Under the pieces are notes generated by a model. That model was not told the DNA's origin and ran no database searches. It was given only the letters and a program-made list of their open reading frames with translations. This document shows positions 1 to 10,829 of a stretch of 64,000 nt of DNA, in pieces. The stretch's first letter is position 1, and each line of letters starts with the position of its first letter. Source of the DNA: Aricia agestis (Eukaryota; Arthropoda; Insecta; Lepidoptera; Lycaenidae); NCBI RefSeq assembly GCF_905147365.1, contig NC_056409.1:8003001-8067000 (forward strand). Direction: 5' to 3'. The translations under genes were made by a program, and so were the position numbers.

Positions 1-75
1 CCGGTTTTCTGTGAGAACGTGGTATTTATCCGGTCGAGCCGGCCCATTTGTGCCGAAGCATGGCTCTCCCACGTA
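1..75 (-). mobile_element. SINE A, 5' end only, cut by the window edge
   Basis: This is the 5' end of the non-autonomous retroelement called SINE A here. The same sequence occurs at the 5' ends of the copies at 30967-31378, 39249-39637 and 44955-45300, which have A-rich 3' tails. On the minus strand the element begins acgtgggagagccatgc. The rest of this copy lies outside the window. The 95-codon open frame over it is not a gene. Confidence 0.8.
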
Positions 76-792
76 TAGCATTAATTGCTTCAAGTTTATT
101 CATAAATATTTTTTTTATTTTATTTTATTTACTTCTTCAGTATATTCTAATATGATATTATATTACGGACAAAATCTATTGTTATATCAGTGCTTCTCTA
201 TAAAACAGTCTGAGCTTGAAATAATCAACTCGACAGTCCCGGGCCCCGGCGCAACCAATTTTATCTATTCGGACCTCCTCGCCTTGTCTGTTTTGTAAAT
301 TTTATCACGTTTTTCACATAATATGTGTAGGAAATACTGTCCCTCCCATATGCCTCGAGGGCACCCTAAACCCGTATAAAATATTTTCTCTTACCATATT
401 TTTCCATTTTGTATAAAAGACCGAGGATATGTCTGGACGGACTAAACTACGAGGTTTATAGATGAGGTTATCCCGAGGATTAATGTACTATTTTAGCGTT
501 TATCATGTCAATATGTATTTTTTTAACGCTCTAGTTTCTTAGGTTTCTGTGTTAGGAGTTTGTTTAATCAACAGCTTTGATGATTGGTAATGGGCATTGT
601 CAAAAAAAAATCACATGTACTTTTTATATTTTTTTCCGTTAAAATAGGGTATTTTAAGAATATAAATTAAATAATTTTGAAATTCATTGGCTAGTTTTTT
701 CTCAATAAATTTTTAAAGTTTCGCTCTGACGTCATCATCGGCGGCTAATTGACCTCTGTAGTGTTTTAAATTTCCTTTCAATCTTATTTATA
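76..792. other. Unassigned AT-rich sequence; one CRE-like site
   Basis: No repeat or gene is recognised. A perfect CRE palindrome, tgacgtca, lies at 727-734, about 60 bases before the ATG of the mini-ORF at 793, so the last 80 bases could be its promoter. That link is inference. Confidence 0.4.
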
Positions 793-1090
793 ATGGCTGG
801 TTCGTCAAATGCAAGTTCTCATTATGTGAAAGCTGATACGAGAAGCTTACCAAAAGTTCGAAACGTAATGTTGGTCGAAATTATTGCTAATTTAACGCCA
901 TTGAAGGTTAAACTAAGGTTAAACATATTTGTTTAAAAATATAAGTAACTAATGGGTATTTTTTTCTTTTATATACAGAAAAACGATCACTGACCTTATT
1001 CCTCGAAATGATTTTGTAATGAGCAAAATTAAAAAAAAAATGGACAATCCCCATTGTTTTGAAGTTTGTCAAGCAAAAGCGCTACGTTAA
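793..1090 (+). CDS. Possible two-exon mini-ORF, perhaps a remnant of a transposon-associated protein
   Basis: Exon 1 (793-917) starts at an ATG and exon 2 (979-1090) ends at TAA. Joining them across a 61-base intron gives 78 codons without a stop. The acceptor is good (pyrimidine-rich tract, then tatatacag at 970-978). The donor, ctaag|gttaaac, is weak; a second possible donor 12 bases upstream would put a stop soon after the join. The N-terminus contains YVKADTRSLPKV, which reminds me of the start of a large family of uncharacterised lepidopteran SWIM/YqaJ-like proteins often tied to mobile elements; this is from memory only. If so, most of the protein is missing and this is a deletion derivative. 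The C-terminus is basic (MSKIKKKMDNP). It could also be a chance open frame. No TIRs were found around it. Confidence 0.25.
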
Positions 1091-2110
1091 ATACATAAAC
1101 TCCTGTTAACTGTAAAATCTGGGGGCATTTTCTTATATTTCCATCACTTGCCATCAAACGACGTGTTTGCTCGTTTTCGAACATTGATATAACAAAATAG
1201 TTACAAAAACTTGGCCACGTGTTTGAAATATTATGGCAAAACTTAGCAAGTGTAAACTCTCAAGTCATAGGCATGAATAAAATGATTTTACTTATAAAGC
1301 AGCCGAAAGAACGATCACCTCGACACATTTCGTGTTTTACGCTTATTTAAATTTATATTTTTCTTTATTTTCTTTCGTGTGTTAACATTTGTTTTTTTCA
1401 AACGTCGAGTGTTTTGACCTCCGGCTGTTAGCGACTTGTTTGTGCTTCAATCTGTTTCGACCTGTAGGTATGGTTCAATGACCCGGAACACATGACCGGC
1501 TAATTGTTGTAAGCGAGTTCGGCCATCTTGTTTTCTGTTCCTCTTCAAACGTAGTTTTCGATAATAATAATTCGATATTCATATATTTTTTAAATTGATA
1601 AAATAATTCTTGGTTTCCGATTCATATTTCTAGGATATTTGTTGTATTTCTCAAAGCTATCCTTTATATTGAAAAACTTATGTCTACAGAGTTACTGATC
1701 AATTTTAAATACGTAGCTTCATTATTATCAATACACTGGATATCATCAGATACTTAACGTAATTGCACAGACACTTAACTTTGTTGATATATATTGACAA
1801 GCAGCACCGCAGGCTCGCGTAGTACAAAATGAGTGTGAATCACTGATAAGGGCGACTTCCGATGGTAAACCACGCCGCGTTATCACTTCTACGTATTTAT
1901 TTGTTGGTGTAATCTTATCTTAACGGGAATAAGAGGTTAAACACTTCACCCGAAACTGGGATAATCTAGAAAATTCTACTCGTCACGACCAAATGGCTAC
2001 TTTGTTGACCGGTAATATTTACGGTGTCGAAAAACTTCGTGATTTGACCAAGTAACGACACACGCTGACAAAAACTTTGCTAGCAAGAGTAGAAGGCTCC
2101 TGGTAATAAA
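1091..2110. other. Unassigned sequence
   Basis: Nothing recognised. It is ordinary AT-rich sequence with no open frame worth noting and no repeat shared with the rest of the window. The minisatellite at 2111 abuts its right end. Confidence 0.5.
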
Positions 2111-2387
2111 AAATATTGCCTGCTTGTCAAGCTGAATATTGCCTGCTAGTCAAGCTGAATATTGCCTGCTAGTCAAGCTGAATATTGCCTGCTAGTCGAG
2201 CTGAATATTGCCTGCTAGTCGAGCTGAATATTGCCTGCTAGTCAAGCTGAATATTGCCTGCTAGTCAAGCTGAATATTGCCTGCTAGTCGAGCTGAATAT
2301 TACCTGCTAGTCAAGCTGAATATTGCCTGCTAGTCAAGCTGAATATTGCCTGCAAGTCAAGCTGAATATTGCCTGCTAGTCGAGCTC
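2111..2387. repeat. Minisatellite, 23-bp unit, about 12 copies
   Basis: The unit is aatattgcctgctagtc followed by aagctg or gagctg. About 12 head-to-tail copies lie in a row. Units differ mainly by an A/G change (tcaagctg or tcgagctg), with single variants gcttgtc, gcaagtc and attacctg. The high similarity indicates recent amplification or homogenisation. Confidence 0.95.
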
Positions 2388-2590
2388 TTCTCTCCTCTCA
2401 TTATACAGGAAGGCCGACTCTGGTGACTGGTCGGAGTGGTCGGACTGATTGCAGGCCAACCTCACCGGGCTTATTTTGTGCATTGTGTGTGTGCATGAGT
2501 CTGGTGAGGTCGACCTTCTTTTAGTAATTATTAATTATCAAAGTAATCTTTTTATGTATATTTCAGAATTTAATTCGTAAAAAAAAACAG

Positions 2591-2659
2591 TATTGTGCGA
2601 GAAAGAGGGTTGAGGGATAGAGAAAGCGGCTTTCTCTCTCCCTCGCTGCTCGCACAATA
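2591..2659. repeat. Imperfect hairpin, 69 bp
   Basis: The outer arms are perfect (tattgtgcga / tcgcacaata). A 9-bp inner stem (agagaaagc / gctttctct) closes on a one-base loop at 2628. The sequence between the stems pairs only partly. It may be the core of a small MITE, but no target duplication was found. A 118-codon open frame crosses it and has no protein similarity that I recognise. Confidence 0.6.
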
Positions 2660-2927
2660 TTCCAGCGCTCAGCTCAGCCCTGCTCAGCACTCTGCGCAAT
2701 TTGTCGTAGCGGGTGGCCTAGGCTATCCTCTCGGAAGCCTTAAAATACATCCGACACGGACTCTCCAACGTGCTCCTAGTTTCAATTTTCTTAGCACGTT
2801 ATTTCCGTTTTATATGAAACAAGCTTTGCCTAGGGCTTCATTCTTGACGCACCGGATAGCAAAAAAAGGAGTAGAAGCAAAAGATCTTTTAGTCGACTTG
2901 CTTTATATTAATTTTGTGATAGATGAT

Positions 2928-2965
2928 GATATTGTAGTGCGTTATAATTAACGCACTACAATATC
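2928..2965. repeat. Perfect inverted repeat, 17-bp arms, 4-base spacer
   Basis: The arms gatattgtagtgcgtta and taacgcactacaatatc are exact reverse complements separated by taat. A shorter inverted repeat (agacca / tggtct) follows at about 2978-2990. No target duplication is seen. Confidence 0.9.
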
Positions 2966-3427
2966 CTATAAGTTAGACCAGTTGGTCTACCTGTAACTTT
3001 TGCTTATCTTGGAATCATTAATTAGATTTAAGTATATGGTTTCTTCAAATCACTTAACATTAATAAATGAAACTGAGTAGCAAGCTACGTTAATAAAGGA
3101 GACGGAGTTTTACTACTACTGCAGATCGTGACTTAAGCCGGACCTGATGATGGGATGAACGACTCATCAACAATAATTACCATGACAACCTTTAATCACC
3201 GTTATTGCACAGTGTAAATATCATACAGTAAAATAACTCAGCTGTATCCTTGAAACTATGCCTGCCCAACACAGAATTCTTGTCTATGTGCGACGTGATT
3301 GTTACTAAATTTTGCCACTTTAAGTTAATACATATCTGGTTCTATATTAGTACGATAGTACGTATTTAGTATTAGTACGATTCCAATCGTGTTGTGTGCA
3401 AGCGCCCGATAAAAGTAATCCATATTC
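2966..3427. other. Unassigned sequence
   Basis: Nothing recognised apart from the short inverted repeat just after its left end. Confidence 0.5.
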
Positions 3428-3545
3428 CATACTAATATTGTAAATGTGAAAGTGTGGCTGTCTGTCTGTCTGTTACCTTTTCACGCTTAAATCACTCAAC
3501 CGATTTTGCTGTTTGGTAGCTTTGTCAAATGACAAATTTTATACA
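3428..3545 (+). mobile_element. Degenerate Helitron A 5'-end fragment
   Basis: It reads tccatactaatattgtaaa, a short tgtc tract, then aaccgattttgctg. This matches the 5' part of the Helitron A copies at 24344 and 24866. No 3' end follows, so it is an old truncated copy. Confidence 0.65.
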
Positions 3546-4626
3546 TTTTTTATTTAACCTGGCTGTCGAAACTCGGATGCATATTGCATAAGGCTAGCTG
3601 AGTAGTAAGTATCCGGTATCGACTGAAGCTGTAATGTTCGCCAATCTGTAGCTCGACCTCAATAATTAACGAGCACTAATGCTCGGCCGCAGTTACACTC
3701 GCTCTATCGTTCAGGTAAAAATGTACTATCACATAAACAACCTCCCCGGCCCCTACTAGGGGAGTTCCGTAGTGCCGACGCAATCAAATCTCGACCTTAC
3801 CCCGCCGACTTTAAGTTCATTTTATCGCGCGGTTCAGTATTTACGTATTTATATCTCCTTGCGCTCCTACATGCCATAAAAATAAGTATTAATACGAATA
3901 ATAATAAATTTGTACGGCGTTCACGTACTCGTAACATACGGTATTTACTTTACTTATGTGAAACACTTTGTTTCTTTTTTATTGAGAATGCTTTCATTGT
4001 GCTGGAACTTGGAAGGAAATAGTACCGAGTCCGAGTTCCGGTGTGGCGCGGCCCTTACGTCATAGCATATAATATAGTACTATGTACTTGAGAACTTTCA
4101 AGTGTTTGTTACAACCTATTTTTTGAACTGAATTGAATGTCATTATAGCCCTGACGTTACTCCGACACTGCAGCATCTAAGTCGCACATGGTGATAAGGC
4201 CATAAGGGCATAGGCCATAGCCTAACATACAACTAAAAAATTTTCTACGTCAGTCACTAGGGTTCACCAAAATACCCCTTTAAAATCCAGTAGCCGAGGC
4301 CGAAAACGGTCTGCATCAGTCAGTTTCTTTGTCCCAAGCCACAGCACTAACACCGGAAGTGCTATTTTCGTAGTTAAAATAATGTACAAAGCGAAGTTTA
4401 TTTACACACATTTTATTAGTGCTTCCGTTTCGCCGCCGTTTGTCCACACTCCATATTTACAGACTCGTGTTTAACTTGTAGAAATGCTACTTTGTGCTGT
4501 TTGTTGTCCGCATTACGACCCTAACAATGTGCTCATAAAAAGAATTTCTTAAGATAAATTCACACTTTAAAATAATCGAGCTTAACTAAAGGCTTTAAAA
4601 TCATTTGTGCCTACTTAATATAAGTA
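3546..4626. other. Unassigned sequence
   Basis: No gene or window-wide repeat seen. There is a mildly GC-richer patch around 3610-3840. Confidence 0.5.
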
Positions 4627-4976
4627 CCTGGATGACCGAGCTTTGCTCGGTATAGCAAACACTCATTGACTTCGTGTTACTTAACAGCGCCATCTGCTGG
4701 AATAGCTTTAGCTATTGTTGTGTCGTTAAAGCAATTAGTTGTTCACGAAATAGTTTTATTATTCGTCAATAGATGTCAGGAAGAGTCATATTTTCAGTTT
4801 ATCGATTATCGATAAAACACGAATAAAAAGACATTTTCTAAAAATGATTCCTAGCTAGATCGATTTATCGCCCCCGAAACCCCCTATATACTAAATTTCA
4901 TGAAAATCGTTGGAGCCGATTCCGAGATTCCAATTATATACATATATACAAGAATTGCTCGTTTAAAGATATAAGA
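4627..4976 (-). mobile_element. Helitron B, non-autonomous, uninterrupted copy
   Basis: On the minus strand it starts TCTTATATCTTTAAACGAGC directly after an A (plus-strand ...ataagat at 4971-4977). It ends with the hairpin accgagcaaagctcggt, the usual Helitron 3' stem. The expected CTAG end is eroded here, so the left boundary is approximate. Sister copies lie at 36201-36672 and 51248-51413. It has no coding capacity. It provides the empty-site reference for the MITE at 36311. Confidence 0.75.
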
Positions 4977-7517
4977 TTTATGATTTTTAAAGCTGAATGC
5001 TTTTGCATAATCTCTTATGTAAGCTAAATTCGAAATCAAAACAGCATTACTCATTTGACATAAAAAAGGTCCTGGTATGTTTATTTCATATTTACTCTTA
5101 AAAACATTCCGAAATTATTGTCTAATACTAAAATCCTATAAACCTTACCTGGACCTCGGAATTAACCCTTAAATATTCTAAATATACCCGGGGTTGATTT
5201 AAATTACAATGGGTTAAGACATGATGTAGAGGGTTTGCGTGTGACACTTGGTCCTTCGAGCCGGCTCGCTCAATGTAGATTACTTGTCTGTTTTTCCTCC
5301 GAATACGTTAAATGTAGGATGATATAGGTTTTTGTTATTTAATTGAGTATGTATTTGATTTCATGATTTCCTTAAGAAAGTAATGCTAACGATTAATAAT
5401 TATTTTTTAGTGATTTTAGTACAAATGTTTAATTCTTATTAGACAAAGACCTACTAAGTAATTTAAGGAGCCATAAAAGTAAGTTTAACTAATTAGAGCA
5501 GAGCTACAGACAAATTGAAATATTTTACCCGTAAACTTGAGCTTCATTATTTTGTTCGTATCCAATAATAAGACAGCTAGGTTCTTTAGTCTGAATAAAA
5601 TATGCTCGCTGTACGCCCTTGGCCGTGTTACAGCAACAAATAGTGATGAACTTAGTCGTAGGTCAAAATGTTTCGGACTTCTGACTTACCTAGTTTTATT
5701 AAAGCAGAGCTTGCTTGACTTTCATTTCACTTTATTGCTTTTTATTAGGTGTGTAAATACTTTATTTATGTAGAGGATTTTGTTGAGACCTAATTTGTGC
5801 AAGAGATATCCTCCTAGCCTACCACGTGGGCAGAATTGTCATAGAATTTGTATAATATCAAAATAAAAGGGGATTTCTTCAAAATAAGGTGGCTTAGTGG
5901 TATGTGGGTCAGTTTTTTTTATCGTGGTCAAATCACAAAATTACCATCATTTGCATTTCAACGCAAATAAAGAGCTTAACTTTATAAGCTTGTCTGACAC
6001 TTCAATTGTTCGAATTAAAAAATAAAAATGTATGCGATGTACATAATATAAAACTTCCTGAGCTTTTAACAGACGTTCAGTTTAAATAATGTATGTAGAG
6101 TTGCAAACGTTTTACTTCAATTTTGTCGATAAAATGTAGCTTTAAACAACAATCGATTTATACCTGTAGAGGTAGAGAATCGTGTGCAGAATTGATACAT
6201 TTTTACCGGTTACCACACAAAGTGGCTGCATCGCTTGGAGCATATAAAACGACGCATTTAAATAAATTCGTAATATATCACGTGAGCGTCATTAGGAGCC
6301 CGACACAAAAATTGCAAAACAAAAAGTGTTTAGTGTTCGAGATGTGAGCTCCAAACATCAAAACACGAGGGTTTAATCGCGCCATTAAAGTTTCAATGCG
6401 CCGAGGACCGCCCGCGACAGATTTCATACAAAACGAGTAAAAACCCGGAGCCAGCCTGCACCGTCGTCCCGACTCCCGACGGAATATTTAAATAACGTCT
6501 GGGTCCAACAATGCCTGTCCGACCCTCCTTTGTTATGTTAAAATTAAGCCTCCATCCGTCAAAGGTATCGATAAATCCATTGTTTTCCCATCCCTACCTC
6601 GAAGTTTAGTTATTTTAAAGTAATTGTTTAATTAATTGAAGGCGGAAGTTAAATTTGTTTCGGTCGTTTATGGAGTAATAAAACGGACTAGGAAATCACG
6701 TGATGATTTGCCGATGAATGTTTTACTCAAAACTTTATTTTATGACATCGACTAGAATAACCTAGACGCCTAAACATAACATTATAATAATGGATTTTTC
6801 GGATATCGAATAATAATTTACTTATAATATTTCGATATCGTGTTTACCTGGTAACTCTAACGTCAGATTTTTCGGTATTTTTTTTGATATAATTTTACAG
6901 GTTATGAATCATACAATATAGTTTTTCCTCGACTTTATTAAAAATAGGCTGCGTCATCGCGTATCATTTTGTGACTAATAAAGGTTATAACAAAATCGAT
7001 AGCGTACGTGCCACATGTCATAAGCCAGTAGAATAATATTATGTGTTTTATGTAGCTTAAAGTTAATCAATAATTAATTATTAAACATACTTAAGTATAT
7101 TATACCAATGTAAAAACTTATATTCCCACCAATATTAAAAAAAGAACAGGGTTCCTATGGGATACCTCGATAAAGCAATTACGTTCCTACGCCAAAATGT
7201 TTAGCTGATAAAATTGCACGAATTTCACGAGCACAGGAAGCATCAGCTCCCTACTTAGTTATTAATAGCCAACATATTCCGCTACTGAAATTCAAATTTC
7301 ATGCGATCATATCTCCCCGTGAACTTGGCTCCCTCCGGAATTCTTGCCGAGTAATTAATCAATTTGTTAATAATAATTAATGCTAGCTCGTACTTAATGG
7401 GTACCACGGAGGCTTTTAGTTATCAAGTAATGTAGCAGGCAATAAGTTATCCAGATGCCGCCTCATAATTTATATTCATTTACCGAAAAACTCTTTGGAC
7501 GTTTACTTTATAATTAA
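4977..7517. other. Unassigned sequence; possible regulatory patches
   Basis: No repeat family or gene recognised in 2.5 kb. The stretch 7240-7412 contains several homeodomain-type cores (gtaattaatcaa near 7351, ataattaatgc near 7371), and 6360-6500 is GC-richer than its surroundings. Such patches fit enhancers, but motif clusters of this kind also arise by chance in AT-rich DNA. Open frames at 5537-5773 and 6123-6347 are not supported. Confidence 0.4.
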
Positions 7518-8113
7518 CTAGCTGTTGCCCGCGACTTCGTTCGCGTGGACTTCAGTTTATAGCGCGCGGTGTCAATAAAATTGGTGTCAAAAGCTTTTTT
7601 AAACCCTGGTAACCAAATCCACCCCTTAAATCAAAATACCCAAAACAGCCGTGTAGTGTGCACATAATATGATTTTTTTAAATTAAACTTTTTTATACCT
7701 TTTAAAGCTTATTTAGCGTTACACAACTTAGCTGCATAATGCATTACACAACTTTAGCTTTGCCCAATAGCCAATACCCATAGGCCATAAACTATTTAGT
7801 ATTTATTATAGGTACGTGAGTTATTTAATAACATGTATAACAATCGAAAGAATCGAAATATTAACTCGATATGGTACTATTTTGAGTTTTTGCCATCTAT
7901 TTTGAGTTTTTGGAACTAACTTAATTTGACCAAATTTACGCATTTTCACCCCCTTACAACCCTCTTTTCCAGTTAAAAAGTAGCCTATGTCCTTTCTCAG
8001 GCTTTAGACTATCTGTGTACAAAATTTCATTACAATCGGTTCAGTAGTTTTGGCGTGAAAGCGAGACAGACAGACAGACAGAGATACTTTCGCATTTATA
8101 ATATTAGTATAGA
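7518..8113 (-). mobile_element. Helitron A, non-autonomous, complete ends
   Basis: On the minus strand it starts TCTATACTAATATTATAAATG and ends GCGGGCAACAGCTAG. It lies exactly between A and T (plus-strand A at 7517, T at 8114), the Helitron target. A GC-rich palindromic stem (cgcgaacgaagtcgcg) precedes CTAG. A short gaca microsatellite lies just inside the 5' end. It has no Rep/helicase coding and must have been mobilised in trans. Confidence 0.9.
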
Positions 8114-8610
8114 TTTCGAAACAGTAACTTCATCATTAGTTGCGTCTTATGAAACAGAAGGTATTGTGTTTTGACTTGCCTTAGTCAGCCCTACCTTCTA
8201 TTTTAAGCTCGTAGACACGACAAAATCTTCGAATAAGTCTTGTGAAATAGGCAACAATAATAGTAAAAATGTCTTAAATCTAGGCACATTTTCATTGACT
8301 AACTTATTTTTTCATGATAAAACCTGGAGCGAAACCTATAACAAAGGCCGTATATCAACCGGCACAGTTAATCAAGAAAGGTACAATGTTTAATTCCAGC
8401 AATCCCAAATAGTAGCAAATAACCAAGAAGTACGGCCAAACAATGCGATAAATCTCAATAAATAGGCCAAAAAATTCCACCCCACGGTACCGCGGCCCTG
8501 AGCGCCTGAGCCCCTACATCACTCAGTTACGAATGCCTCCTCTTAAATCTGTTATTACTATTTATAAGGCGAATTACATACCCTACGTTTTTCTCTTACA
8601 TTTTTTGGTG
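8114..8610. other. Unassigned sequence
   Basis: Nothing recognised. Confidence 0.5.
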
Positions 8611-9138
8611 TTTTTAGGGTTCCGTACCTCAAAAGGAAAAAACGGAACCCTTATAGGATCACTTTGTTGTCCGTCTGTCCGTCCGTCCGTCTGTCAAGAC
8701 CCTTTTTCTCAGGAACGCGTGGAGGTATGAAGCTGAAATTTATATCAATTACTCAGGTCTACTGTCCCTTGAAGCTGTGAAAAAATCAAACTTCTAAGCC
8801 AACGCAATCAAAAGATACAGCCGTTTATGCCGCAAATTTTCGACACTTGCAAGGGAATCAAAACCTACAGGGTGCTTCCCGTGAACTCAGAATCTTGAAA
8901 TTTGGTACGAAGCAACGTCTTATAGCATAGATAAAGGAAAAATTACGAAAACCATAAATTTTTAGTTACATCACATAATATATTTTTTTTTAATAATTTT
9001 AAACTTACTACCCATTTCCTCATAAACGCGTTGAGGTATTAAATTGAAATTCATACCAAATACTCAGGTCTATAATACCTTTAAGCTGTCGGAACCCTCG
9101 GTGCGCGAGTCCGACTCGCACTTGGCCGGTTTTTTTTT
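8611..9138 (+). repeat. R-repeat copy 1, unclassified dispersed repeat
   Basis: It starts tttttagggttccgtacc and ends cgagtccgactcgcacttgg followed by ccgg and a T run. Three related copies occur at 19072-19530, 33901-34347 and 37420-37844. The end carries the short palindrome gagtccgactc. A tandem gtcc tract lies near the start. I recall this as a very common lepidopteran repeat but cannot assign its class. Confidence 0.75.
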
Positions 9139-10155
9139 CCAAAAATTGCTTCATAACATTTTGGAACAAACAGTAGGTTGTCTAGCGAAGAGTTTCCTTA
9201 ATTTATCTGAGTAGGCAGGTGAGTGCCTAAATTCCTAAAAACTCGTGAAAATGCTTCAAAGTAAAAAATGACAGCAATGATGATAAAGAAATGCCTTGAA
9301 CTCCTGAAATTAGTTTTCAGATAGCTGTTTTATAACATAATTTTCTTCACGAGAGACGGTGCGCCCCGGGCGTTTTTATATTTTCCATCACATCAAAATA
9401 GACAAGCCTGCCTGATATACAAAAGCTACATATCACTGCTCAGTGGGCCGATAAAAAGACGCCAGAGGAATTTATTTATACCTGAACAAACGTATTTTGC
9501 CTTTTTTTTAAATCTACATATTTTATCTGGAACAAACCTGATGTAATCAATCATACGGGCTCAATCAATCAACTCGAAAAAACTGAGGATCGTTTCTATG
9601 CGCGGAGAAAGGGCAAGTTATGATCCTTCTCCAGCCTTATTTATAAATTTACACGGACGATAGATTATCGATTCTTTAACCCACCCGAGCAGTAAAATAA
9701 ACGACATCATTTATTTATGATTTTATTACAAGCGGCGCCCAAAAGATGAAAAATGTCTGCGTACGTATACTCAAATGGACGGACCTTGGTGTAATTTTAC
9801 AATTTAAGGTGACGCCGAGTTAAAGTAAAAAATCGCTTTAGATATGTTTTAGATCGCTTGTTTTATATGAGAGGCCTGACCGGCCTTTCATAGAAAACAA
9901 GAAATGGAACAGCAAGAAATGGAAAGGGCGTAAGCGCCAAAATGGTTTTTGTCGCGTAATTTAAAAACCATAAATATATTTCATATAAGCTATGGGCAAA
10001 TTGTAGTGTATGCTTGAACTAATCTATGTACAAATTTTGGAAGCTTAAATCAGTCTCCTCTGTTGGCAAAATTAGAATCCCTGATTTTATAGAGGTCTTT
10101 TTGATTAATTATTCTGTGTTATAAAAGTTGACCAATCGTGTTATGCTATGTGTAA
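9139..10155. other. Unassigned sequence
   Basis: Nothing recognised. It ends at the Helitron boundary A at 10155. Confidence 0.5.
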
Positions 10156-10829
10156 TCTATACTAATATTATAAAGCCGAAGAGTTTGTTTGAACGCGCTA
10201 ATCTCAGGAACTACTCGTCCGATTTGAAAAATTCTTTCAGTATTAGATAGCCAATTTATCGAGGAAGGCTATATTTTATCACGCTAAGACTAATAGGAAT
10301 GTGGAATAAACGGGGGAAATTATTTGAAAGGGCTTATCTCGCGAACTACTGGAGCAATTTTTATCTTATTTGGCACATATAAGAAGTAGACCACGTGAAG
10401 GATCATCATAGGCTATCGGTTTTAATCATTTTTATCTGGCTATATTTTATCACGCTAAGACTAATAGGAGCGAAGAAATAGAGGAAAATGTCGAAAAACG
10501 GAGGGAAATTATTTGAACGCACTAATCTCAGGGACTACTGGTCCGATTTTAAAAATTCTTTCAGTGTTAGATAGCCCATTTATCGAGAAAGGCTATAGGC
10601 TATATTTTATTACGCTAAAACTAATAGGAGCGAAGAAATAGAGGGAAATGTGGAAAAAACTGGGGAAATTATTTGAAAAGGCTTATCTCACGAACTACTG
10701 GAGCAATTTTTTTGTTCTTTCGCACAGATAAGAAGTAGACCTCGTGAAGGATTATTATAGGCTATTTTTTGTAGAGTAATTGGTCTGAAATATCTAATTT
10801 ACGTGGGCGAAGCCGCGTGGAACGTCTAG
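10156..10829 (+). mobile_element. Helitron C (Lep1-like), complete ends, internally duplicated
   Basis: It begins TCTATACTAATATTATAAAG and ends GCGTGGAACGTCTAG, sitting between A (10155) and T (10830). Upstream of the end, cgtgggcgaagccgcg can form the 3' stem. Two internal modules occur twice: the block with gaacgcgctaatctcagg at about 10190 and 10510, and the block with aaattatttgaaa(a/g)ggcttatct at about 10317 and 10665. It is non-coding and therefore non-autonomous. The name follows remembered Lep1 Helitron termini. Confidence 0.9.

Noticed and set aside
2595..2951. 118-codon plus-strand frame
   Set aside because: It begins in a hairpin and ends in a perfect inverted repeat; its product shows no family resemblance.
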